DNA of 64,000 nucleotides from Alphaproteobacteria bacterium (GTDB lineage Bacteria; Pseudomonadota; Alphaproteobacteria; RF32; CAG-239). Position 1 is the stretch's first letter; each line of letters starts with the position of its first letter. The stretch covers positions 186,001 through 250,000 of the forward strand of contig SUUZ01000001.1 in the NCBI GenBank assembly GCA_015062235.1, in the 5' to 3' direction. This document shows, piece by piece, positions 36,569 through 44,199 of the stretch. Position numbers and translations under genes: made by a program. The notes beneath the pieces are model-generated. The model was not told where the DNA came from, ran no database searches, and was given only the letters and a program-made list of their open reading frames with translations.

Positions 36569-37633
36569 TTGTCAAAACAAATAAAATATTTAATCAAAGC
36601 TATTACAGAAGAACTTAAAGAAAGTTCTGAACTTTCTCTATTGTTAAAAAGAATTACTCATAAGTACATTGCTCAACAAAAAGCATCTAAAAACAAAAGT
36701 AAAGATCGTGGTTATGAAAAAGGAAATAAAAAGCCTAAAAACCAACCCAACACATCTACTAAAAGTCAAGATAAAAATAGAATTAGGCAAATTGTTGAAA
36801 AACATCATATTGGTATTCCTCATATTAAAATAACCAATCAACCCAAACTATCTGAAGAACAAAAATTAATCATAAACTGGGACTTTGAAGGTATTAATCT
36901 TCATAGAGAAACTCTTTTGTTATCAACATATTTTCAAAATGCCCTCCAAACTTCTGAAAATTATGATGTAGGCAATCGCTACAATCCAAAGGAATATGAT
37001 TTAAATCATATTCCAATTTGGAATGAAATGAAAAAATTTAAAAACTTTCAAACAATGTGGGCTCCTATATGCCAACAACTTTCAATCATAGGATACCCTC
37101 CCGAAGACCTAAATTTGCTAAATATCTATGATGTTGCATATCTTATAAAAAAACACAATAAATCTACCCCCCCCTACAAATCTATGAGTTGCCAACGTAC
37201 AAAATTTTTAAAAATGTTTGCGGCATGCTATAGCGATGAATTTATTTCAAAAGAACGACTAATAGGACGTGAAGAAACAGCTAAAAATTTTATCGAATAT
37301 ATTAGTATTCTTGATACCGACAAAGAAGTATCAGATAGTCGCTGGGAAGCATTATTACATTCTGCTTCCCTTTACAATGTACATCATAAGAAAAATCGCC
37401 AATTTGCAATTGAACTTGATGAGTACCATCAGATAAATGATTTTGCTAATCTTACTCTTTGCTACGCTGAACCATATCACAGAATTTTACACACCCCTCA
37501 GGAAATTGATTTAAACACGAATATTGTTTATTTGGGAGGTCTTAGACAAGAATTCCAAGTTATTCGCGACCCTGAAAAAGAACGTCAATATCTAAGAGGA
37601 AACGTCAGAATAACTAAGAAGGAACGAGACTAA
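36569..37633 (+). CDS. HNH-motif protein, possible nuclease toxin
   Basis: 354 residues starting with TTG; AGAGG is 8 bp upstream and no alternative in-frame start exists for 150 codons. Residues 1-35 are helical, 36-75 a Lys/Asn/Gln-rich linker, 100-250 an unrecognised helical region, and 268-310 an HNH-like endonuclease motif: NVHHKK (His272-His273), then IND (Asn290), NL at 294-295, and His304/His308 in EPYHRILH. No Cys pairs of a zinc ribbon are present. The next gene, starting at the base after this stop, is a SUKH-type protein, a family common as immunity to nuclease toxins. No secretion signal is seen. Toxin function is inference. Confidence 0.55.
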   Translation: MSKQIKYLIKAITEELKESSELSLLLKRITHKYIAQQKASKNKSKDRGYEKGNKKPKNQPNTSTKSQDKNRIRQIVEKHHIGIPHIKITNQPKLSEEQKLIINWDFEGINLHRETLLLSTYFQNALQTSENYDVGNRYNPKEYDLNHIPIWNEMKKFKNFQTMWAPICQQLSIIGYPPEDLNLLNIYDVAYLIKKHNKSTPPYKSMSCQRTKFLKMFAACYSDEFISKERLIGREETAKNFIEYISILDTDKEVSDSRWEALLHSASLYNVHHKKNRQFAIELDEYHQINDFANLTLCYAEPYHRILHTPQEIDLNTNIVYLGGLRQEFQVIRDPEKERQYLRGNVRITKKERD

Positions 37634-38050
37634 ATGGATATACTGCTAAAAGAGATAAATTCTTTGCGATGTGGTTTTATCGGCACTCCTCTTACAGATG
37701 CGGATATTGATTTATTTCAAAAAGAATTATCTGAAAGCGGTTTTAACACACTTCCTGAAATAGTTATAACTTTTCTAAAACATTATAATGGTTTTCTACT
37801 AGAAAATCGCTGTTTTTGGGGAATTAATACCAACGAACATTATACTAATGATATTCTTGGTGAAAATGCTATTGCTCAAAATCCTCAACCAAACAATCTA
37901 CTGTTGCTCGGTTCTACAGAAACGACTTATATTGGTTGGTTCAAATCAACTAACAACTATTCAATGATTGACAAAAACGATTTTATGGTGCTACATAATT
38001 TCAATAATTTTCAAAATGCTGTGCGATACATATTAAAAATTGATGACTAA
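37634..38050 (+). CDS. SMI1/KNR4 (SUKH) family protein, candidate immunity protein
   Basis: 138 residues. The pattern LPEIVITFLKHYNGFLLENRC followed by FWGIN and a DILGEN segment matches the SUKH superfamily core, whose members often neutralise contact-dependent or intracellular nuclease toxins. No signal peptide. It begins immediately after the stop of the HNH gene, implying coupled translation, and its end overlaps the tsaC start. Other SUKH members have general regulatory roles, so immunity is a context-based guess. Confidence 0.65.
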   Translation: MDILLKEINSLRCGFIGTPLTDADIDLFQKELSESGFNTLPEIVITFLKHYNGFLLENRCFWGINTNEHYTNDILGENAIAQNPQPNNLLLLGSTETTYIGWFKSTNNYSMIDKNDFMVLHNFNNFQNAVRYILKIDD

Positions 38051-38993
38051 TATATATACTTATACTCACACAACCTTAAAACAAGCTGCTGAAACAATAA
38101 AAAATGGCGGACTTGTAGCATTCCCTACCGAAACCGTATATGGTCTTGGAGCAAATGCTTTTAATAGTCAAGCTGTTGCTAATATCTTTGCAGCTAAAGG
38201 ACGTCCTAGCTTTAACCCTTTAATATCTCATATCGCAGAAATTGATACATTATTTGATTTAGTTCAAACTGATGAACGTGTAATTGCTCTAGCTAAACAA
38301 TTTTGGCCAGGCCCGCTTACATTTGTACTAAAGCGCAAAGAACAAAACAAATCTCTTGATTTAGTATGCGCAGGCCTACCAACCATGACTATAAGAATGC
38401 CCAACCATCCAATTGCTTTAGATTTAATAAGAACTGCTGATGTTCCTATCGCTGCTCCCTCAGCCAATCGCTCTCAAACAATATCCCCAACTACAGCACG
38501 TCATGTTTTTGAAAGTTTAGGACACAAAGTAAATATGATACTAGATGGTGGGTTTTGTAAAGTTGGTGTTGAATCAACTATTATTGACCTAACTACAAGC
38601 AAAACTGTTCTACTTAGAGCAGGTGGCTTAGCTAAAGAAGACATAGAGAAATTTTTAAATGAAGAAGTTTTATTATCTCAAGGCAACCCTGATCTTCCAT
38701 CATCGCCAGGACAAATGCTAAAACACTACGCAGCTAAGCTCCCTACACGCATCAATGTAAAACCTGAAGATAAAAAAGATAACGAATTTTATATTGGTTT
38801 TGGTAATATAGAATGTAACCTAAATCTAAGCCCAAGCAGCAACCTCATCGAAGCTGCTGCTAACTTATTTGCCTATATGCATCTAGCCGAAGAACAATCA
38901 GAATATTCTTCTATCGCTATATCACCAATACCCCAAACAGGTTTAGGTCTTGCTATAAACGACCGTATAAGGCGTGCATCATATTCAAAATAA
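38043..38993 (+). CDS. tsaC: Threonylcarbamoyl-AMP synthase (Sua5/TsaC with C-terminal domain)
   Basis: 316 residues; makes L-threonylcarbamoyl-AMP from Thr, bicarbonate and ATP for the t6A modification at position 37 of ANN-decoding tRNAs. The YrdC domain shows GGLVAFPTETVYGLGANAF, the KGRPSFNPL substrate loop, FWPGPLTFVL, APSANRS and a GVESTIIDL strand. After a linker (SPGQMLKHYA) a Sua5-type C-terminal domain follows, as in the longer family form. The ATG at 38043 overlaps the SUKH gene stop; a TTG one codon earlier is less likely. Confidence 0.93.
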   Translation: MTNIYTYTHTTLKQAAETIKNGGLVAFPTETVYGLGANAFNSQAVANIFAAKGRPSFNPLISHIAEIDTLFDLVQTDERVIALAKQFWPGPLTFVLKRKEQNKSLDLVCAGLPTMTIRMPNHPIALDLIRTADVPIAAPSANRSQTISPTTARHVFESLGHKVNMILDGGFCKVGVESTIIDLTTSKTVLLRAGGLAKEDIEKFLNEEVLLSQGNPDLPSSPGQMLKHYAAKLPTRINVKPEDKKDNEFYIGFGNIECNLNLSPSSNLIEAAANLFAYMHLAEEQSEYSSIAISPIPQTGLGLAINDRIRRASYSK

Positions 38994-38995
38994 AA

Positions 38996-39535
38996 TTATC
39001 TTCTATCAATTATAATCTGATACATATTTTTCGACATATAATATTCTGCTAACTGTAAAATTCCAAACATTACAGCGTACAATCCCACCACAGTGGAAAT
39101 GGTAATTGCTCCAACCAAAGGATATGCCAAAATAATTAAGCCAAAAACAATACCTATTATTCCCATCAATACAGACCAACCCCAAGGAAGTTCATAGCGC
39201 TTTAGTTCAAAAGCCCCTATCAACTGAACAACACCAACAGTTAAACTCCACAAAGCTAAAATTACTGGTAAACTTGCTGCCGTAATACCTAAATTTGCCA
39301 TCAAAATTAAACCAACAACTAAATCTAGCGCACCTACCAATAAATACCAACCAGATCTAATCTCAATTGATGACATAACATAAAATGCACCAGCCAACAC
39401 AAAACCAATACCAATATAAAAAGCTAATGCTAACATCGTCCCGAAGGGATTAAACCAAACAAATCCTCCTAAAAACAACATAACAATCCCCGCAACGAGA
39501 TTCCATTTGCTTCCTTTAAACCTTGCTGTAACCAT
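38996..39535 (-). CDS. HdeD family (DUF308) membrane protein
   Basis: 179 residues with six hydrophobic helices arranged as three similar hairpins, each carrying a Gly-rich start (GIVMLFLGGFVW, GALDLVVGLILM, GIIGIVFGLIILAYP). This repeat pattern is the DUF308/HdeD signature, a family linked in enterics to acid resistance. GGAGA precedes the start. Convergent with tsaC, stops 2 bp apart. Confidence 0.85.
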   Translation of the reverse strand: MVTARFKGSKWNLVAGIVMLFLGGFVWFNPFGTMLALAFYIGIGFVLAGAFYVMSSIEIRSGWYLLVGALDLVVGLILMANLGITAASLPVILALWSLTVGVVQLIGAFELKRYELPWGWSVLMGIIGIVFGLIILAYPLVGAITISTVVGLYAVMFGILQLAEYYMSKNMYQIIIDRR

Positions 39536-39594
39536 TTGCTAATCTCCTATATTAAATATTCCTTATTATAATATAAGAATAGCTATCATCTTTT

Positions 39595-40791
39595 TCAAAT
39601 ATTCATCTTAATTTTAGTCGGAAATTTTCGCTTCCAATAATCTTCTACCTGAAATACTACAGCACCCCAAACCGCAGAAAGTATAGAACCACATAAAATT
39701 CCTAAACGTACTTCTCCTTGCATTGCTTCTGGTAGTGATAAGTTTCCTACAAACAAAGCCATTGTAAAACCAATTCCAGCGACACAAGCTACACCATACA
39801 AATCTATCATTTTAACTTCACGTGGAAAATCAGCTATTTTTACTCTAACCAACAAAAATGTTGTAAGAAAAATTCCAATTTGTTTACCAAAAAACAAACC
39901 ACAAATAATACCAAGTGTCAATGTATGAGTAAATGTTTCAAAAGTAACATCTCTTAAATATAATCCTGCTGATGCAAACGCAAAAACAGGAAGAATTAAT
40001 AAATCGACCCAAGGTTTTATTGAAACAGATAACTTTTCTAAAGGCGAATACTGTTTTGATCTAACTCGCATAGGATAAGCCATTGCCACAACCACTCCTG
40101 CAATTGTTGTATGTATTCCGCCATTCAAAAAACAATACCACAAAACCACACCAAGGATTAAATATGGACTAAATCTTGTAACTTGCATTCTATTAAGCAT
40201 ATATAAAGCTACACAACTCAAACTCGCATAACCTAACAAATCAACAGAAACACCTTGATTATAAAACAATGCAATAATTAAAATCGCACCCAAATCATCA
40301 AAAATAGCTATAGCTAACAAAAATATTTTAGCTGCTTGAGGGATTGCCTTACCAACCAACATCAAAACACATATTGCAAATGCAATATCTGTAGCTGTTG
40401 GAATAGCCCACCCATTCATATATTGTGGTTGTCCATTATTTATAAGTGCATATATAATTGCAGGACACAAAATCCCTCCCAAAGCTGCCAAAGCTGGAAC
40501 TAATATTTGTTTAGGATCAGACAAAAAACCCTCTTTCATTTCTCTTTTTAGTTCTAAACCAATCTGCAAGAAAAAAAACACCATTAAAACATCATTAACC
40601 CACCATTCCAATGACTTAGAAAAAGACAGAGAACCAACACCAACAAACAATTTTGTTTCCCAAAAACTCTCTATTGGTCCATGCAAATATGTATTTGCAC
40701 AAATAATTGAAGCAAACATTGCAACAATCATTAAAATACCACTTGTCATATCATTATAAACAATTTTTTCCAACCACTCTTTTATCTTCAT
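39595..40791 (-). CDS. nhaA: Na+/H+ antiporter NhaA
   Basis: 398 residues from the ATG at 40791 (MKIKEWLEKI); an ATG four codons earlier is possible, but GGTG sits 7 bp before the chosen one. About 12 membrane helices. Key features: ATDIAFA with the Asp of the ion site, AIFDDLGAILII with the adjacent Asp pair, FFLQIGLELKREM, and the GGIHTTIAGVV loop. Exchanges sodium for protons to control pH and sodium. Same strand as the HdeD gene; both suit acid/alkali stress management. Confidence 0.95.
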   Translation of the reverse strand: MKIKEWLEKIVYNDMTSGILMIVAMFASIICANTYLHGPIESFWETKLFVGVGSLSFSKSLEWWVNDVLMVFFFLQIGLELKREMKEGFLSDPKQILVPALAALGGILCPAIIYALINNGQPQYMNGWAIPTATDIAFAICVLMLVGKAIPQAAKIFLLAIAIFDDLGAILIIALFYNQGVSVDLLGYASLSCVALYMLNRMQVTRFSPYLILGVVLWYCFLNGGIHTTIAGVVVAMAYPMRVRSKQYSPLEKLSVSIKPWVDLLILPVFAFASAGLYLRDVTFETFTHTLTLGIICGLFFGKQIGIFLTTFLLVRVKIADFPREVKMIDLYGVACVAGIGFTMALFVGNLSLPEAMQGEVRLGILCGSILSAVWGAVVFQVEDYWKRKFPTKIKMNI

Positions 40792-40855
40792 ATCAAACAC
40801 CATAAGTAATTAAAATTACAGCAATACTAAATTCTATATATTAATATTTAATAAA

Positions 40856-40887
40856 AAATAGCCCCACTTTTAAGAGAGGCTATTAGC
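40856..40887 (-). terminator. Terminator after the 40901 gene
   Basis: On the minus strand AATAGCC and GGGCTATT form the outer stem around an AT-rich loop, followed by a T run. Confidence 0.65.
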
Positions 40888-40900
40888 ATTTTAGAAAATA

Positions 40901-41224
40901 TTAATCAACATAAATAATTTCGTTAGAAGCATTTTCAACACATTCTTGCCGAACTTTACCAGTCTTGCGCGAAACTATAGTGTAACATTTAGCTTCTGGC
41001 TCAGCAATATAAACTTTTGGATTTTGAGGTTTTCTATATCTTTTGTACCCTCCCATAATCTCTCCAGCAATCATGACACCCACAGCTGTACCAACAATTC
41101 CAGCAGTAATATCACTTGCATAATAACCAACTTTATTATGGTGTGGGTGCTTTCCCCATCTTTTTGCCAGAGCAGGATTTGCAACAAATAATGCTGCTAA
41201 CAAAATTATAACAAACTTTTTCAT
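40901..41224 (-). CDS. Small exported protein with glycine-zipper-like segment
   Basis: 107 residues. Signal peptide 1-20 (ending PALAKR), a His-rich stretch (WGKHPHHNK), a small-residue hydrophobic segment AGIVGTAVGVMIAGEIMGG resembling a glycine zipper, and a tail with two Cys (EAKCYTI, RQECVEN) that could form a disulfide. No known family. It is downstream of the Spy-like gene (gap 21 bp) on the same strand and may belong to the same envelope-stress operon. Confidence 0.65.
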   Translation of the reverse strand: MKKFVIILLAALFVANPALAKRWGKHPHHNKVGYYASDITAGIVGTAVGVMIAGEIMGGYKRYRKPQNPKVYIAEPEAKCYTIVSRKTGKVRQECVENASNEIIYVD

Positions 41225-41245
41225 TTAACCTCTCCTAAAAAATAT

Positions 41246-41650
41246 TTAGTCTTCTGGTTTATTATCTTTTTCACGAAATTGTTTATGATGTTTCTTAAAT
41301 TTTTCTTCATGATGCTTTCTCATTTTTTTAAACTCTTCTTTTTGTTCATCAGTTAAGATTTTTTCAAATTCTTGCATATTTTCTTTACGCAATTTATCCA
41401 TTTTTTCATGAAGCTCTTTTTTCTGTTCCATCAATGGTTTCATTTTTTCACGACCATCTTTTCTAATTTTATCAGCTTTTTCTTTTTGTTCTTCCGATAA
41501 CTTAAGTTTCTCTGCCAATTTTTCTTGATGCTTTACCATTTCAATTGGTGGACGTTTATCAAACTTATGTTCATTATTTTTTGCGTTAGCACACAAAGCA
41601 CTACCCAACAACACACTCATACAAACTGTTGCTAATATCAATTTTTTCAT
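41246..41650 (-). CDS. Spy/CpxP-like periplasmic chaperone
   Basis: 134 residues. Signal peptide to about 23 (ALCANAK), then an all-helical basic/acidic chain. LSEEQKEKADKIRK and LTDEQKEEFKKM are LTxxQ-like motifs of the Spy/CpxP superfamily, ATP-independent periplasmic chaperones induced by envelope stress. The His/Lys-rich tail (KHHEEKFKKHHKQF) could bind metal. ATGA overlap with the ECF sigma gene shows translational coupling and probable control by that sigma factor. Confidence 0.82.
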   Translation of the reverse strand: MKKLILATVCMSVLLGSALCANAKNNEHKFDKRPPIEMVKHQEKLAEKLKLSEEQKEKADKIRKDGREKMKPLMEQKKELHEKMDKLRKENMQEFEKILTDEQKEEFKKMRKHHEEKFKKHHKQFREKDNKPED

Positions 41651-42147
41651 ATCATTTCTCCTTGTAAAAATTCAAGTTTTTCTGCCAAAATTTTTCTAGC
41701 ATTATACAATCTAGATTTTATTGTACCTTCTGGTTCGCCAAGTTTTTTTGCTATTTCTGCAATCGTAAACTCTTCAAATTCAAACAAAATAACAACTTTA
41801 CGCATTTTTCTTGGCAAATCATTTATTGCTTTCAAAATAATTTTCTGTCTAAGTTTAGCATCAACAATTTTTTCTTGCGATGCCATAACCGATTTACTCT
41901 CTAAAACCTCTTCCGAAGTTATTTCATTACTTTTTTGACGATATTGTGAAGAACGAAAATAATCTTTACATACATTAGCTGCTATTGTTGTAATCCAAGC
42001 ACGAAATTTTCCACTTTCCGTATATGATGACAAGTTTTGCCATGTCTTGATATAAACTTCTTGCTCAATATCTTCATTGTAAGAACCAGTTATTTTCTTT
42101 ATAACGGCTTTAATAAATCCTTTATTTTGTTCAATTATTTCTCTCAT
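41647..42147 (-). CDS. ECF-type RNA polymerase sigma factor
   Basis: 166 residues. Region 2 is DIEQEVYIKTWQNL with FRAWITTIAANVCKDYFR; region 4 is LPRKMRKVVILFEFEEF followed by a helix-turn-helix (TIAEIAKKLGEPEGTIKSRL). Regions 1 and 3 are absent, as expected for ECF sigmas. The ATG directly follows the stop of the small membrane protein gene and the 3' end overlaps the Spy-like gene, so the three form an operon. A candidate ECF promoter precedes the operon, suggesting autoregulation. Confidence 0.92.
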   Translation of the reverse strand: MREIIEQNKGFIKAVIKKITGSYNEDIEQEVYIKTWQNLSSYTESGKFRAWITTIAANVCKDYFRSSQYRQKSNEITSEEVLESKSVMASQEKIVDAKLRQKIILKAINDLPRKMRKVVILFEFEEFTIAEIAKKLGEPEGTIKSRLYNARKILAEKLEFLQGEMI

Positions 42148-42402
42148 TTAACTCACCAAAAGCAAACCATAATCATCAACTGGAAAACCTAAATTTTCTA
42201 TATAGCTTTGTTCATTAACTGGCTGCTCTATTCCTAGATCCCAGTAATACATATCATCTACTTGATATTTTTTAGGCATCATAACAGAAATAAAGGCAAC
42301 ACAAACAAGCATCACAGCAACAGAAAAAATTTGCTTATTTCTTTTTTTTCTAGCTAAATATAAAGGTTTTGCTTCTCTAATTAATGTAGAAATATCTTGC
42401 AT
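42148..42402 (-). CDS. Single-span membrane protein encoded before the ECF sigma, candidate anti-sigma
   Basis: 84 residues from the ATG at 42402; a perfect AGGAGG 6 bp upstream rules out an open-frame extension of 7 codons. Residues 1-24 are a basic cytoplasmic segment (REAKPLYLARKKRNKQ), 25-44 a membrane helix, and the rest an acidic periplasmic tail (DDMYYWDLGIEQ). It has no zinc-binding anti-sigma domain or other known motif. Its place at the head of the sigma-Spy operon makes it a candidate anti-sigma or envelope sensor; this is inference. Confidence 0.6.
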   Translation of the reverse strand: MQDISTLIREAKPLYLARKKRNKQIFSVAVMLVCVAFISVMMPKKYQVDDMYYWDLGIEQPVNEQSYIENLGFPVDDYGLLLVS

Positions 42403-42427
42403 AACCAACCTCCTTTCTACCACTTAA

Positions 42428-42453
42428 AACGATGCTAACTTGTAAAAAGTTCA
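42428..42453 (-). promoter_or_regulatory. Candidate ECF (EcfG-like) promoter
   Basis: Minus-strand TGAAC, 17 bases, CGTT, 26 bases before the first gene of the sigma operon. It matches the alphaproteobacterial general-stress pattern GGAAC-N16/17-CGTT with one mismatch. Confidence 0.45.
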
Positions 42454-42534
42454 TTTTCAATTAAAAAATTTTTTTCAAAATTAAGATTGCATTTAAAAAC
42501 AATTTGATATATACCAACAACCACTAATAGTTAT

Positions 42535-42608
42535 TGCTTCGTCGTCTAATGGTAGGACAGCGGATTCTGACTCCGTCAATCTTGGTTCGAGTCCAGGCGA
42601 AGCAGCCA
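42535..42608 (+). tRNA. tRNA-Gln (anticodon CUG)
   Basis: 74 bases: acceptor TGCTTCG/CGAAGCA, D-arm GTCTAATGGTAGGAC, anticodon loop TTCTGAC with anticodon CTG, T-arm CTTGGTTCGAGTCCAGG, discriminator G and encoded CCA. Its 3' end borders the accessory island. Confidence 0.93.
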
Positions 42609-42615
42609 GCTTGGA

Positions 42616-42650
42616 TAGGGCTAGCGGAAATTTTCGCTAGCCCTTGATTT
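42616..42650 (+). terminator. Terminator after tRNA-Gln
   Basis: GGGCTAGCG pairs with CGCTAGCCC around GAAATTTT, followed by TTGATTTTT. It sits inside the antisense reading frame of the recombinase fragment. Confidence 0.85.
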
Positions 42651-43483
42651 TTAAGGCTTTCAGCGAGTTCGATTGATTTCATATACCCAATTTGTACATT
42701 TTCGTTATCATTTGCCTGTAACCTTTGTTCTGCAACGGTTTGCATCGGTTCGTGCGGCAACACTTTATTTCCTTTCGGATTGTTAATATTTACAAATTCA
42801 TTAAACGGAAATCTTAATTTGTAACTGATTACGCCTTCGGTCAAAGTAATCTTTTCAAATACAAATTTTAAGAGAAGTCTTTTCATTTCATAATTAGATG
42901 ATTTTTCAAAAAAGTATCCTGCTTGTGTAGCAATATCCAATAGTCCTAAAATTGTATCATCAAAGCAGATATCTGCTTTTTCATGAGAAGCTATTTTCCT
43001 TTTAATGCGTTCTATTTTTAGCTGTATATCGTTCCGTTTTGTATCAAATGACTCTCTATCCAGTTCACCATCAAGCCTTAAATCAAATAATGTATCCATC
43101 TTTTCTTTAAGTTTTTCTTGTTCTGTTTTAAGTCTTTTAATCTCTTCGGAATTGAATTTTCTTTCAGATGCTTTGGCTGTTTTGAGTTCTTGTTGTAGTT
43201 CTGTTATAATATTTTCAGGTAGTCTTATACAATTTAAAATTGAGCTCACACGATTAGTAAATTCTTCTTCACGAATATACATTCTTGTTTTATCTTTATG
43301 CCAGCATGCTACATAGCTGAATATTCCTTTTTTTAATTCACACTGACATATTTTGTTAGTTATGCCACAAGTAACTAATCCACGAAAAAGAAAATTCTTT
43401 TCAGATTTTTTTGTACATTGTCCGCCTCTAATTGCTTTCTGTTTTTGGCATAAATCCCATAATTCTTTGGATATAATAGGTTT

Positions 43484-43791
43484 ATATTCAATCAAAAGTT
43501 TTGGCTTTTGCGTTTAGTTTAGCAAGTGAGATAGAACGTCAACTCATTTCTGAACGCACTAAAAATTCACTTCAAAGACTAAAAAATGAAGGAAAGCATT
43601 TGGGAAGACCTTTTGGTTTTACTTATAAAAAGCTTGAGAAAAAGCACAACAAGATAAAAGAACTTTTAGATAAAAATGTATCAAAATCAGAAATTGCAAG
43701 GCTCATGGGGTGTACTTGGCAGACTTTACATCGCTATATAAACAATGCATTTCCTGATAAGGCATTACAAGATGTAATATCAGAATCGTAA
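43484..43791 (+). pseudogene. Small serine recombinase, C-terminal fragment (copy of the 20210 gene)
   Basis: From 43486 the frame reads IQSKVLAFAFSLASEIERQ and continues through an HTH (SKSEIARLMGCTWQTLHRYI), closely matching residues from about 108 of the intact recombinase at 20210-20797; differences are mostly conservative. An in-frame TAG at 43477-43479 lies just upstream, and the catalytic N-terminal half is missing. After RYI the sequence diverges to an unrelated tail ending at 43791. A TTG at 43501 could start a 96-residue DNA-binding peptide, but there is no ribosome binding site. Confidence 0.75.
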
Positions 43792-44199
43792 TGAAGCTGT
43801 TATTTCATCACGGTTTTGGATTTTTCTCATTGTACCTTTAGTCCTGATTTTATTTTATGCAGCAAGAAAACTTCTTATCATTTGGACTTGTTCTTTCATT
43901 TCCAATATTTCTGAACGGTGATTAACAAGTATACAATAAAGTTGGGCTGATTTTCGTTCTTGTTTGCTACCATTCTGCCAGCCAAAGTTCAAAAGTCGCT
44001 CAATGTAGCGACTTTTTTTATTTACTTAAAAAAGATATATTATTTAAAAGATAAACCTCTTTATTAAAGATAGTACTGCTATAATTATGACGTAAACCAA
44101 TACAAAATATATTCCGTAAGATAACAAAGTTTTTGGATTAAATATCTTTTGCACAAGTTTATTTTTAATACATAACTTTGTGATTTTTATTTTTCCTTG
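43792..44199. other. 408-base stretch without a convincing gene
   Basis: Contains a 57-codon minus-strand open stretch (43855-44025, including RYIERLLNFGWQNG and ending RSFLAA) with no ATG start, and a further minus-strand peptide starting at an ATG near 43839 (MRKIQNRDEITASLRF). These look like degraded recombinase-element debris. A terminator lies at 43991-44020; the rest is AT-rich and featureless. Confidence 0.4.
43991..44020 (+). terminator. Terminator downstream of the small recombinase fragment
   Basis: AAAGTCGCT pairs with AGCGACTTT around CAATGT, followed by a T run. Confidence 0.82.

Larger units (their letters stand above)
42524..43495 (-). pseudogene. Large serine recombinase, C-terminal fragment
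   Basis: A 323-codon open frame lacking the N-terminal resolvase domain and its catalytic Ser. It begins within the recombinase domain (KPIISKELWDLC), then has a zinc-ribbon (LVTCGIT...CQC...VACWH), a long coiled coil (ELQQELKTAKASERK onward) and a C-terminal domain. The last 45 or so residues (QAGCFAWTRTK onward) come from reading antisense through the terminator and tRNA-Gln, so the natural C-terminus is probably displaced. The first codons (TTG at 43495) lie in a block shared with the head-to-head small recombinase fragment. Not expected to be active. Confidence 0.75.
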
